Positions 14,396 to 22,216 of a DNA stretch of 24,232 nucleotides are shown here, in pieces. Source of the stretch: CAMCXT01 sp046302715. GTDB lineage: Bacteria > Bacteroidota > Bacteroidia > M30B66. Position numbers and translations under genes: made by a program. The stretch lies in NCBI GenBank assembly GCA_046302715.1, contig JBKCHQ010000290.1, forward strand, positions 1-24,232, read 5' to 3'. Position 1 is the stretch's first letter. Every line of letters starts with the position of its first letter. Below the pieces are notes generated by a model that saw nothing but the letters and a program-made list of their open reading frames with translations, had not been told where the DNA came from and did no database searches.

Positions 14396-15382
14396 TTACT
14401 TAGCGGATGGCAGAATATCCATAAGCTGCTGCACCGAAATGTTTTCGGCACATTTAAAATGTCCTTTGGGACAGCTTTTGTGTCCGTGCAAACCGCACGG
14501 TCTGCAGGATAATTCTTCAGGACTTTCTACAACTGCTGAGCCTTCGGATAAAGGCCCAAATCCAAAATCGGGAATCGTGCTGCAAAATACGGCACCCGTT
14601 GGTATGCCTACCGCCGATGCCATGTGCAAGGGTGCCGAATCATTGCAAAATAGCATGAGGGAGTGTTTTATTACGCCCGCCGCTTCAATTAGCGATATTT
14701 TTCCGCAAAGATTAAATACCCTGTCTTCGCTTTGTGCACGCAGGCGCTCGCCTAATTCAAATTCGGCATCACTTCCTATTATGTATACAAAATAATGCTG
14801 TTTTACGGCTTGGATGAATTCCTTCCATTTATGTTCGGGCCATTGTTTGGTAAACCACACTGATGCAGGGGCAATAACAATGAACGGCTTTTTAGTTTCA
14901 ATCTTTGGATTTGGAGGATACAAGCGGGGCTGATGCTTATACCGTATGCCTAAAACGTTCAAAAGTGCATGGTTTCGGTCGGTTTCGTGCACACCTGGCT
15001 CAATTTTGTGTTCAATGCGGTGACTAAATAAAAACGATAATGGATTATTTATAAATCCAATTCGATACTGCGCTGCTGAGCCTCCGCATAAAAGTCCCGA
15101 GGCGGCAAAACGCTGGCAATTAATTACGGCGTCGTAGGCCTGCTTACGGATGGTGAAAAGTAATTGAACCAAGCCGCGGTATTTATCTTTTTTCTTGTCC
15201 CAGATGAGAACAGCGTTTAGCTGCGGGTTTTCAAATAGTAGGCTTTCGTTGCCTTTACGCAACAAGAAATCAATCTGCGCATCTGGAACTTGCGCTTTTA
15301 TCGATTCAATCAATCCGGTAGCCAGCACCACATCACCGGTGTGGGCCGTTTGGATGATTAAAATCTTCTGCAGTTTCTTCAT
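14396..15382 (-). CDS. Family 9 glycosyltransferase (heptosyltransferase-like)
   Basis: GT9 enzymes transfer sugars, often heptose, to the core or O-chain of lipopolysaccharide at the cytoplasmic face of the inner membrane. The 328-residue protein has the GT9 N-terminal motif IQTAHTGDVVLATGLIESI, a second Rossmann domain starting at IVIAPASVWFTKQWPEHKW, and the nucleotide-sugar site CNDSAPLHMASAVGIPTGAVF. A four-cysteine C-terminal segment (CRPC...SCPKGHFKC) is common in this family. The start is the ATG at 15380-15382, which overlaps the upstream stop codon by one base (TGATG). The sugar and acceptor cannot be told from sequence; no other LPS genes are in view. Confidence 0.88.
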   Translation of the reverse strand: MKKLQKILIIQTAHTGDVVLATGLIESIKAQVPDAQIDFLLRKGNESLLFENPQLNAVLIWDKKKDKYRGLVQLLFTIRKQAYDAVINCQRFAASGLLCGGSAAQYRIGFINNPLSFLFSHRIEHKIEPGVHETDRNHALLNVLGIRYKHQPRLYPPNPKIETKKPFIVIAPASVWFTKQWPEHKWKEFIQAVKQHYFVYIIGSDAEFELGERLRAQSEDRVFNLCGKISLIEAAGVIKHSLMLFCNDSAPLHMASAVGIPTGAVFCSTIPDFGFGPLSEGSAVVESPEELSCRPCGLHGHKSCPKGHFKCAENISVQQLMDILPSAK

Positions 15383-16113
15383 CAATCAATTGTAAAGTTG
15401 ACCCTTACTGTGATAGAAGCTGTTTTCTTACGTGATGAGGTATTAAAAGTGCCGCCCCAAGAATAATCCTCATTGCTGTTTTGACCGGTAATTTGAAAGA
15501 TGCCCATATCGCCGGTTTCCATTTTTCCTAAACCCGCACCTGCATTTTCGGCAATTTTTTCGGCACGAATGCGTGCATCTTTGGCCGCAGCAGCGAGTAA
15601 ATCAACTTTAAGATCGGCCAGTTTGGTGTAGTAATATCGGGGTTCGGTAGAATACAGCTCAATGCCTTCGTTGATTAATTCGGTAACTTCTCGTGAAAGT
15701 TGTTCGATAATATCAATTTTTTTCGATTCAATTTGAACCGTTTGACTGAGTTTATAGCCGCTAAATGTGCTCGATTGAGAACCATCGGCATGTTGAGTGG
15801 TTTCGTATTCTTTATCGATATTAACGGCGCTGAAGACAATTTCGGCAGCGGGTACTCCTTTTGACTCGATGTAGGATTTGATTTTTAATTGATCCTGCTT
15901 TAAGGCATTAAACGCCTCTTGCAATTCGCTGGCTCTTCTGGAAAATCCGGCCGACCAAACGATGAGGTCGGAGTCAAAATCACGTGTTGCCAAACCGGTT
16001 ACAGATACTGCTCCGGGCGTTCTTTTCGATTTTACATAATGCGAAGCCAGAATCCAAGTGCCTACTATTATTCCTAACGAAATAATGAGTGGCGGAAGAA
16101 TGGTTTTATTCAT
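15382..16113 (-). CDS. SIMPL-domain (DUF541) protein, membrane-anchored
   Basis: The 243-residue protein has one N-terminal membrane segment (about residues 6-25, LPPLIISLGIIVGTWILAS), then a SIMPL/DUF541 domain (about 36-242) that should face the periplasm. Family traits are VSVTGLATRDFDSDLIVW, the YKLSQTVQIESKKID segment, the alanine-rich AAAAKDARIRAEKIAENAGAGLG helix region and the closing ITVRVNFTID strand. SIMPL proteins occur in all groups of bacteria and form oligomeric periplasmic assemblies in known cases; their role is unclear. The gene begins 13 bases after dapD and overlaps the glycosyltransferase start by one base, so all three are probably co-transcribed. Confidence 0.85.
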   Translation of the reverse strand: MNKTILPPLIISLGIIVGTWILASHYVKSKRTPGAVSVTGLATRDFDSDLIVWSAGFSRRASELQEAFNALKQDQLKIKSYIESKGVPAAEIVFSAVNIDKEYETTQHADGSQSSTFSGYKLSQTVQIESKKIDIIEQLSREVTELINEGIELYSTEPRYYYTKLADLKVDLLAAAAKDARIRAEKIAENAGAGLGKMETGDMGIFQITGQNSNEDYSWGGTFNTSSRKKTASITVRVNFTID

Positions 16114-16126
16114 AATAATATCAAAC

Positions 16127-16933
16127 TTAAACAGCTATTTGGAATTCACGTAAGGTATCGTTGAGTGATGTTTTGAGGTCGGTGCTTTCCTTCCTTTTTC
16201 CGATGATTAGTGCGCAGGGTACTTGGTAAGTTCCGGCCGGAAACGATTTGGGTAAGCTTCCCGGAATTACCACCGATCGTTCGGGTACATAACCTTTATA
16301 TTCTACGGGTTCGTTTCCGCTAACATCAATAATGCGTGTGCTGGCAGTTAATACTACATTGGCCCCCAATACGGCCTCTTTTCCAATGCGCACACCTTCT
16401 ACAATAATACAGCGTGAACCAATAAAACAGTTGTCTTCTACAATCACCGGGCTGGCCTGCACCGGCTCGAGTACACCGCCAATGCCAACGCCTCCACTTA
16501 AATGAACGTTTTTTCCAATTTGTGCACAGCTACCTACCGTGGCCCAGGTATCAACCATGGTTCCCGAATCTACATAAGCTCCAATATTTACGTATGATGG
16601 CATCATAATAACACCCGACGCCAAAAAAGCTCCGTATCGAGCCACCGCATGAGGCACTACGCGAACACCTGCCTCGGCATACCCGGTTTTAAGCTGCATT
16701 TTATCGTAAAACTCGAAGGGCCCCAATTCGATGGTTTGCATTTGTTGAATGGGGAAATACAGAATTACAGCTTTCTTAATCCATTCATGTACCGTCCAAC
16801 CCGAGTCACTGGGTTCGGCCACCCTTAATTTTCCGTTGTTAAGCTTTTCAATAACCTCTCTGATGCATAATTGAGTAGCAATTTCCTTAAGCAATTCGCG
16901 GTCGTTCCACGCACGTTCAACGGTTTCTTTCAT
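16127..16933 (-). CDS. dapD: 2,3,4,5-tetrahydropyridine-2,6-dicarboxylate N-succinyltransferase
   Basis: DapD succinylates tetrahydrodipicolinate in the succinylase branch of lysine and diaminopimelate synthesis, feeding peptidoglycan. The 268 residues hold an N-terminal helical domain and a left-handed beta-helix of hexapeptide repeats (about 95-215). It has the family segments PSYVNIGAYVDSGTMVDTWA, VGSCAQIGKNVHLSGGVGIG and GSRCIIVEGVRIG, and a C-terminal VIPGSLPKSF. The ATG at 16933 starts MKETVERAWNDRE, as expected. It is the first gene of the minus-strand run and diverges from the M16 pair across 147 bases. That gap holds a tandem TTTAAAAG repeat (16961-16976) but no clear TAnnTTTG box for dapD. 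Confidence 0.95.
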   Translation of the reverse strand: MKETVERAWNDRELLKEIATQLCIREVIEKLNNGKLRVAEPSDSGWTVHEWIKKAVILYFPIQQMQTIELGPFEFYDKMQLKTGYAEAGVRVVPHAVARYGAFLASGVIMMPSYVNIGAYVDSGTMVDTWATVGSCAQIGKNVHLSGGVGIGGVLEPVQASPVIVEDNCFIGSRCIIVEGVRIGKEAVLGANVVLTASTRIIDVSGNEPVEYKGYVPERSVVIPGSLPKSFPAGTYQVPCALIIGKRKESTDLKTSLNDTLREFQIAV

Positions 16934-16960
16934 AGGGTGAGATCTCTTTTTACAGGGGAA

Positions 16961-16976
16961 TTTAAAAGTTTAAAAG
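16961..16976. repeat. Tandem 8-base repeat (TTTAAAAG x2) upstream of dapD
   Basis: Two exact, adjacent copies of TTTAAAAG lie 28-43 bases upstream of the dapD ATG, where promoter or operator elements would be expected. On the dapD strand they read CTTTTAAACTTTTAAA. The function is unknown and the AT-rich sequence could be chance. Confidence 0.3.
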
Positions 16977-17068
16977 TACAAATTCAAGATAACAATCATA
17001 CATCACTGGTGCTTTAGAAATTAACTTCATGGTTGAAAAATTATCGCTACTCAGATAAATTATCGAGC

Positions 17069-17076
17069 TACCTTTG
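17069..17076 (+). promoter_or_regulatory. Probable promoter of the M16 pair, -7 box TACCTTTG
   Basis: TACCTTTG matches TAnnTTTG. Only GGCC separates it from the ATG at 17081, so the mRNA should begin at or next to the start codon. No TTG is found at the -33 distance; the nearest, at 17033, is 33 bases away. Confidence 0.5.
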
Positions 17077-17080
17077 GGCC

Positions 17081-18319
17081 ATGATTGAATTTGAACGCCG
17101 ATTGCTCAGCAACGGATTAAGAGTTTTGGTGCATGTTGACCGCTCCACGCCGTTTGCTTGTATGAACATTCTTTATGACGTGGGTGCACGTGATGAAGAT
17201 ACCGATAAAACTGGCTTTGCTCATCTTTTCGAACATCTTATGTTTGGAGGATCGGTGAATATTCCTAGTTACGACACTCCCCTGCAACGGGTAGGAGGCG
17301 ATAATAATGCCTTCACCACCAACGATATTACCAATTATTACCTCAATTTGCCTGCTGCAAATCTTGAAACCGGTTTCTGGCTGGAGTCGGACCGTATGCT
17401 CAGTCTGGCTTTCTCCGATAAATCACTTGAGGTACAACGAAATGTAGTGATTGAAGAATTCAAACAACGCTATTTAAATCAGCCATATGGTGATGAATGG
17501 CTATTGCTTCGTCCTTTGGCATACAAGGTACATCCCTATAAGTGGGCTACTATTGGCAAAGAATTGGCCCACATCGAAGAGGCTAAAATGGACGATGTAC
17601 GTTCATTTTTTAATCGATTTTATTGTCCTTCGAATGCCATTTTGGTAGTAGCCGGAAACGTGAATGTTGAACAGGTATATGAATGGTGCGATAAATGGTT
17701 TGCGCCCATCCCTTCTGGTGTTAAAACCAAGCGTATGCTACCCGTTGAGCCCGAACAAACCGAGGCGCGCTTTTTACGGGTCGAACGCGATGTACCTGCC
17801 GATAGCATTTATAAAGTATTTCACATGGCAGGCCGCGCCGATAAACGCTATACAGCGCAAGATCTACTTTCGGATGTTTTGGGCAGAGGCAGTTCGTCGC
17901 GTTTATATCAGAACCTGGTAAAAGAAAACGAATTATTTACCGATGTTAATGCCTATGTAACGGGAAGTTTGGATCCCGGCTTATTTGTGTTTACAGGAAA
18001 ATTGAAAAACGGAGTGTCGTTGGACGATGCCGATCATGCGCTGCAGGAAGAAATTGCCCGCATTTGTCAAGATGGCATCACCGATGCAGAGCTCGAAAAA
18101 GTTAAAAACAAGGCTGAATCCACGCTTGTCTTCGGCGAAATGAGCAGTCTAAATAAAGCAATGAATCTAGCGTATGCCGAGCTCATGGGCGATGCCGAAC
18201 TCATCAATAAAGAGGCAGATGCCATTCGTGCGGTTACAGCCGTCGATATTAAAACAGAGGCAGATACACTGTTCCGCAACGAAAATTGTTCCACCCTTCA
18301 TTACGCACAGAAGCAATGA
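17081..18319 (+). CDS. M16 family zinc protease, catalytic subunit
   Basis: This is a pitrilysin-type (M16B) metalloprotease, 412 residues. The inverted zinc motif HLFEH (His48, Glu51, His52) is intact, and the third ligand is Glu125 or Glu126 in NVVIEEFKQRY. No signal peptide or membrane segment is seen, so it is likely cytoplasmic unless exported in another way. The frame is open to a TTG at 17033, but the ATG at 17081 gives the typical N-terminus IEFERRLLSNGLRVLV and follows a promoter box. The stop overlaps the start of a second, zinc-less M16 gene (ATGA), which fits the two-chain M16B type where one subunit is catalytic and the other helps bind substrate. The substrate is unknown; processing of small peptides or misfolded envelope proteins is possible. 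Confidence 0.9.
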   Translation: MIEFERRLLSNGLRVLVHVDRSTPFACMNILYDVGARDEDTDKTGFAHLFEHLMFGGSVNIPSYDTPLQRVGGDNNAFTTNDITNYYLNLPAANLETGFWLESDRMLSLAFSDKSLEVQRNVVIEEFKQRYLNQPYGDEWLLLRPLAYKVHPYKWATIGKELAHIEEAKMDDVRSFFNRFYCPSNAILVVAGNVNVEQVYEWCDKWFAPIPSGVKTKRMLPVEPEQTEARFLRVERDVPADSIYKVFHMAGRADKRYTAQDLLSDVLGRGSSSRLYQNLVKENELFTDVNAYVTGSLDPGLFVFTGKLKNGVSLDDADHALQEEIARICQDGITDAELEKVKNKAESTLVFGEMSSLNKAMNLAYAELMGDAELINKEADAIRAVTAVDIKTEADTLFRNENCSTLHYAQKQ

Positions 18320-19602
18320 CCGCATTATTAAACCGCACTGAGCCGCCTCTTTCTTTACCTCTCGATGAAGCTCATTTTGGCCAACCCGAATGTGTTGAGC
18401 TCCACAATGGAATTAAAATTTGGCACCTTAACTCAGGCTCGCAGGAGGTGGTACGGCTCGAATTTGTTTTTCATGCGGGTGCCATTAACCATACAAATCC
18501 TCTAGCGGCTACTATTTGCAGCTCTTTGCTGCAGGAAGGGACCTCAAAACGAAACTCGGCCCAGATTTCCGAAGCCATCGATCGCTACGGTGCATTTCTT
18601 GAACTGGATGTCGATAAAGATTTTGCCTTCGTTACGCTTTATACCTTAAAACGCTATTACAAACAAACGCTTCCCATAGTTCTGGAGTTAATTCAAGATT
18701 CGGTTTTTCCTCAAAAAGAATACACACAGCTGCTTCAACAATATGAGCAAAAATTTAAGGTGAATATTCAAAAGGTGAGTTTTCTGGCTTCGCGAGGTTT
18801 TCAAAAAGCGATTTTCCAAGACAGTCCTTATGGAAATATTACCGAATCGGAAAGTTTTGCCAGTATTAGCCTGGAGCATATCAAAGAATTTGCACGCCAA
18901 CACTTCCGTATCGAGCGTTGCCATATTATGTTGAGCGGTTATATTGACTCCGAAGTACTAGATTGCACCCTCAAGTCGCTTTCGGAAGTTGAAGTGAAGG
19001 CTAATTTCTTTAATCCCGAGACAAGTAGCGGCTCTCAAGCCGCTCCATCAGCAAAATACTGGATTGAAAAAGAAGATGCCTTGCAATCGGCTATTCGCAT
19101 TGGCAGAAGGATGTTTACTCGAAGCCATCCCGACTTTTTTGGAATGAAGGTATTGTGCACCGTTTTGGGCGGTTATTTTGGCTCACGATTAATGAGCAAT
19201 ATACGTGAAGATAAAGGCTACACCTACGGCATTGGTGCTGGTTTAATGGCCTATCGCTCTGATGGATGGTTTTATATTTCCACCGAGGTAGGTACCGATG
19301 TAACTCAAAATGCCTTAAAAGAGATTTATATCGAAATGGCCCGATTACGCAATGAGCCTATCACCGAAGAGGAGCTTAATTTGGTTAAAAATTATCTTAA
19401 CGGCCAGCTTTTGAAGAGCTTCGACGGCCCCTTTGAACAAATGGATCGTTTTAAAACCATTGCATTTATGGGAGGCAGTAATTCATACTATGAAGATTAT
19501 CGACGCACGATAAATCAAATTACACCAGAAGAGCTCAATGCTTTGGCCAACCGCTGGTTACAGGAAAAAGATTTGATAGAGTTGGTAGCTGGAAAGAAGT
19601 AG
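18316..19602 (+). CDS. M16 family protein, non-catalytic partner subunit
   Basis: The 428-residue protein has the M16 fold but no HxxEH: the matching region reads AATICSSLLQEGTSKRN. It keeps the C-terminal segment SRLMSNIREDKGYTYGIGAG (about residues 288-307), whose Arg and Tyr bind the substrate carbonyl in M16B heterodimers. This division of labour matches known alpha/beta pairs. The ATG at 18316 overlaps the TGA of the catalytic gene, so the two should be made in equal amounts. The frame extends upstream to 18286, inside the first gene, and that longer start is unlikely. guaB follows after 46 bases with its own promoter. Confidence 0.9.
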   Translation: MTALLNRTEPPLSLPLDEAHFGQPECVELHNGIKIWHLNSGSQEVVRLEFVFHAGAINHTNPLAATICSSLLQEGTSKRNSAQISEAIDRYGAFLELDVDKDFAFVTLYTLKRYYKQTLPIVLELIQDSVFPQKEYTQLLQQYEQKFKVNIQKVSFLASRGFQKAIFQDSPYGNITESESFASISLEHIKEFARQHFRIERCHIMLSGYIDSEVLDCTLKSLSEVEVKANFFNPETSSGSQAAPSAKYWIEKEDALQSAIRIGRRMFTRSHPDFFGMKVLCTVLGGYFGSRLMSNIREDKGYTYGIGAGLMAYRSDGWFYISTEVGTDVTQNALKEIYIEMARLRNEPITEEELNLVKNYLNGQLLKSFDGPFEQMDRFKTIAFMGGSNSYYEDYRRTINQITPEELNALANRWLQEKDLIELVAGKK

Positions 19603-19612
19603 GCTATATTTG
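19582..19612 (+). promoter_or_regulatory. guaB promoter (TTG-N20-TATATTTG)
   Basis: TTG at 19582-19584 and TATATTTG at 19605-19612 are separated by 20 bases, an exact fit to the Bacteroidota consensus. The -33 element lies within the last codons of the M16 partner gene. The expected leader of about 32 bases opens with a small hairpin. Confidence 0.68.
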
Positions 19613-19620
19613 CGTGCAAT

Positions 19621-19636
19621 TCGGGACTAAGCCCGA
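19621..19636 (+). promoter_or_regulatory. Small hairpin in the guaB leader
   Basis: TCGGG-ACTAAG-CCCGA forms a five-pair stem with a six-base loop close to the predicted 5' end of the mRNA. It is too short and lacks a T-run, so it is not a terminator. It could stabilise the message or be chance. I see no purine-riboswitch core in so short a leader. Confidence 0.35.
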
Positions 19637-19648
19637 TCCCCGGTTGCC

Positions 19649-21103
19649 ATGCTTCAAATTTCAGAAGGCCTCACCTACGACGATGTTCTGCTCATACCCG
19701 CTTATTCGGAGGTACTCCCTCGCGAAACGGACATCTCTTCGCATTTTACCCGTAAAATTAAGTTAAATGTGCCCATTGTAACGGCCGCCATGGATACCGT
19801 TACAGAGTCGGCCATGGCTATTGCCATTGCTCAGGAGGGGGGCATTGGTGTGTTGCATAAAAATATGAGCATTGCGGCACAGGCTGCAGAGGTTAAGAAA
19901 GTAAAGCGCTCTGAGAGCGGGATGATTATTGATCCCGTAGTCTTATCGGAACAGGCAGTAGTAGCGGATGCACTGCAGCTTATGAAGGAAAATCGTATTG
20001 GCGGTATACCGGTGGTGGACGGAAATCGAACTTTGGTAGGTATTATAACCAACCGTGATTTACGATTCGAAAAGCACATGGATAAACCGGTTAAGGAAGT
20101 AATGACCTCCGAACATCTGATTACTACCACCGAGACCAATCTTACCAAGGCTGAAGAAATTTTGCAGGACTATAAAATCGAAAAACTACCTGTGGTAGAT
20201 GCCGATTTTAAGTTGGTGGGATTAATTACCTATAAAGACATTATTAAAAACAAGCTACGCCCCAATGCATGTAAAGACGATTATGGCCGCTTGCGTGTAG
20301 CTGCTGCTGTGGGAGTAACAGCTGATACGCTCGACCGTGTAGCTGCTTTACATAAGGCCGGGGTAGATGCCATTGTGATTGATACAGCACACGGTCATTC
20401 GGCCGGAGTGGTAAAAATGTTGAAAGCCGTAAAAGAAAAATGGCCTGATTTACAAGTGGTGGTGGGGAATATTGCTACAGCTGATGCGGCATTGATGCTG
20501 GCTGAGGCAGGTGCCGATGCGGTGAAAGTGGGTATTGGGCCGGGTTCAATTTGCACCACACGTGTTATTGCCGGAGTAGGGGTGCCTCAATTTACCGCGG
20601 TAGTAGATGTGGCTCATGCTCTAAAAGGAACGGGTGTGCCCGTAATTGCCGATGGTGGTATCCGCTTTTCAGGCGATATTGTTAAGGCTCTGGCAGGCGG
20701 TGCATCTAGCATTATGGCGGGTTCGCTTTTTGCCGGAACTGAAGAGTCGCCCGGCGAAACCATTCTTTACGAAGGCAGAAAGTTTAAATCGTACCGTGGT
20801 ATGGGCTCTATCGAAGCCATGCAAACCGGATCGAAAGACCGATATTTTCAGGATGCCGAAGACGATATTAAAAAACTGGTGCCCGAAGGAATTGTGGGTC
20901 AGGTTCCGTTTAAAGGTTTGTTGCAGGAAGTATTGTATCAGATGATTGGTGGACTTAGAGCGGGCATGGGTTACTGCGGTTCGCGTACTATTGCCGAGCT
21001 GCAAACCCGTAAATTTATTCGCATAACGGCTGCCGGTGTACGCGAAAGCCATCCTCACGATGTAAGCATTACCCGCGAAGCCCCGAATTATTCGCGTCGC
21101 TAA
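19649..21103 (+). CDS. guaB: Inosine-5'-monophosphate dehydrogenase
   Basis: GuaB oxidises IMP to XMP with NAD+, the controlling step of GMP synthesis. The 484-residue protein starts with LTYDDVLLIPAYSEVLP. It has the IMP-site start AAMDTVTE and a pair of CBS domains (about residues 90-205, LMKENRIGGIPVVDGNRTLVG and ILQDYKIEKLPVVDADFKLVG). The catalytic loop is GPGSICTTRVIAG, with Cys302 forming the covalent intermediate. Then come GGIRFSGDIVKALA and the flap GSKDRYFQ. All catalytic parts are present and the length is normal. It ends six bases from the stop of a convergent membrane-protein gene, with no hairpin between them. Confidence 0.97.
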   Translation: MLQISEGLTYDDVLLIPAYSEVLPRETDISSHFTRKIKLNVPIVTAAMDTVTESAMAIAIAQEGGIGVLHKNMSIAAQAAEVKKVKRSESGMIIDPVVLSEQAVVADALQLMKENRIGGIPVVDGNRTLVGIITNRDLRFEKHMDKPVKEVMTSEHLITTTETNLTKAEEILQDYKIEKLPVVDADFKLVGLITYKDIIKNKLRPNACKDDYGRLRVAAAVGVTADTLDRVAALHKAGVDAIVIDTAHGHSAGVVKMLKAVKEKWPDLQVVVGNIATADAALMLAEAGADAVKVGIGPGSICTTRVIAGVGVPQFTAVVDVAHALKGTGVPVIADGGIRFSGDIVKALAGGASSIMAGSLFAGTEESPGETILYEGRKFKSYRGMGSIEAMQTGSKDRYFQDAEDDIKKLVPEGIVGQVPFKGLLQEVLYQMIGGLRAGMGYCGSRTIAELQTRKFIRITAAGVRESHPHDVSITREAPNYSRR

Positions 21104-21109
21104 AGTTTT

Positions 21110-22054
21110 CTAAAATCGTATTCCGTTATTCAGAAATATTTTCATGAATATCAGAACCGAGGAAAGCACAATAAGGAATTTATTCTCGATTTCGCCGGTT
21201 TCGGGCATTTTGTAAATCATAATCATACGGCTTTTCATCGCATTTATAAAAATAGATATGATGACCATAAACATGGTTAATACCAAAGTTAGATTAAGAA
21301 TAAAGGAACCATCTGAAAAATAAATAAGCGATACTGCCGAACAAATCAACCAAGGTATAAACACCATTTGGAAGAGGTAAATTAATTTGTTTTCGTTTTT
21401 ATGTATGTTCTGGGTGCTGTTGGTAAGCTGAATAAAAGGTTTGGCCACTATTGAGCCTATAAAAACAAGTATGATAGCGGCAATTACTGAGAAAATCATC
21501 TTCCCAAAATCCTCGAAATACATATAGTCGGCTACAATGCCTAAATAGGATGCATTAATACCTTGCGAATTGGCCTTTATGGGCATTAAAATCATCTGCG
21601 CACAAAAAAAGTTGAGATAATTAACCCCCAGCCATAGCCAGAATAGTTTTAAAATACCGGGTCTTTTTCGATAAAATTTTTGAACAATGAGCGCTATCGT
21701 CCCCATCACAACACAAAAAATGGGACCGGAGGAGAAGGTTTTTAATACGGGTGGAATTTCCCAAAGGGTATAATTTTGTGTGAATTCAACCTTAAAGAAA
21801 AAAAGTTTGTAAAACAGTTTTTGCTGTTTGGCGAATAAGGCCGTAACTAAAAAAAACGAAATATACACCGTAGCCAGCGATGCCATGTAGGCTACCGATG
21901 AGTTAATGATGCGGTTGTTTCGCTCCTGTTCGGGAGAGTTTATCTTGCCGGGAAGCTTCTCCGAGAATTCAATAATTTCATCGTCCTCTTCCGGTACTGC
22001 AAGTTCTTTAGCATCTGTTTCTAATTCCTTATTAAGGTCGTCGTCAATCTTCAT
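21110..22054 (-). CDS. Hypothetical membrane protein with about seven helices
   Basis: I do not recognise this 314-residue protein. The first 50 residues are charged and acidic (DDDLNKE, PEEDDEIIEFSE), hence probably cytoplasmic. About seven hydrophobic segments follow, at roughly 55-75, 107-126, 136-157, 185-204, 225-246, 251-271 and 291-309. No catalytic motif, signal peptide or binding motif stands out. The overall build (short soluble head, then helices to the end) recalls small Yip1-like or DUF-type integral proteins, but I cannot assign it. It converges on guaB and diverges from the parvulin gene. The ATG at 22052-22054 follows a TATATTTG box by 20 bases, so the start is sound. Confidence 0.75.
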   Translation of the reverse strand: MKIDDDLNKELETDAKELAVPEEDDEIIEFSEKLPGKINSPEQERNNRIINSSVAYMASLATVYISFFLVTALFAKQQKLFYKLFFFKVEFTQNYTLWEIPPVLKTFSSGPIFCVVMGTIALIVQKFYRKRPGILKLFWLWLGVNYLNFFCAQMILMPIKANSQGINASYLGIVADYMYFEDFGKMIFSVIAAIILVFIGSIVAKPFIQLTNSTQNIHKNENKLIYLFQMVFIPWLICSAVSLIYFSDGSFILNLTLVLTMFMVIISIFINAMKSRMIMIYKMPETGEIENKFLIVLSSVLIFMKIFLNNGIRF

Positions 22055-22074
22055 TAAAAATACGCAGCGTTTTT

Positions 22075-22082
22075 CAAATATA
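22075..22082 (-). promoter_or_regulatory. Probable promoter of the membrane-protein gene (TATATTTG)
   Basis: On the minus strand this reads TATATTTG, a perfect -7 box, giving a leader of roughly 16 bases before the ATG. At the -33 position only a TTTC is found, about 23 bases upstream. Confidence 0.45.
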
Positions 22083-22168
22083 TAGAGTTTTACATAAATG
22101 CCGTCGAAATAAAAGCATATAAAAAATAGCGTAATCGGAATTCATTCGATGACCTATCAAAATATTTT

Positions 22169-22187
22169 TTTAAATGCCGTATTTAAA
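22169..22187. promoter_or_regulatory. Palindrome TTTAAAT-N5-ATTTAAA upstream of the parvulin gene
   Basis: A perfect inverted repeat has seven-base arms around GCCGT and ends 29 bases before the ATG at 22217. A near-consensus -7 box, TAATTTCG, starts two bases later at 22189. It could be an operator for a dimeric regulator serving either divergent gene. The surroundings are AT-rich, so chance is possible. Confidence 0.35.
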
Positions 22188-22216
22188 GTAATTTCGCCCG
22201 CTAATTTTTTCAAAGT

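Noticed and set aside
19605..19648. Purine riboswitch before guaB
   Set aside because: The leader is only about 32 bases, too short for the three-way junction of a purine riboswitch.
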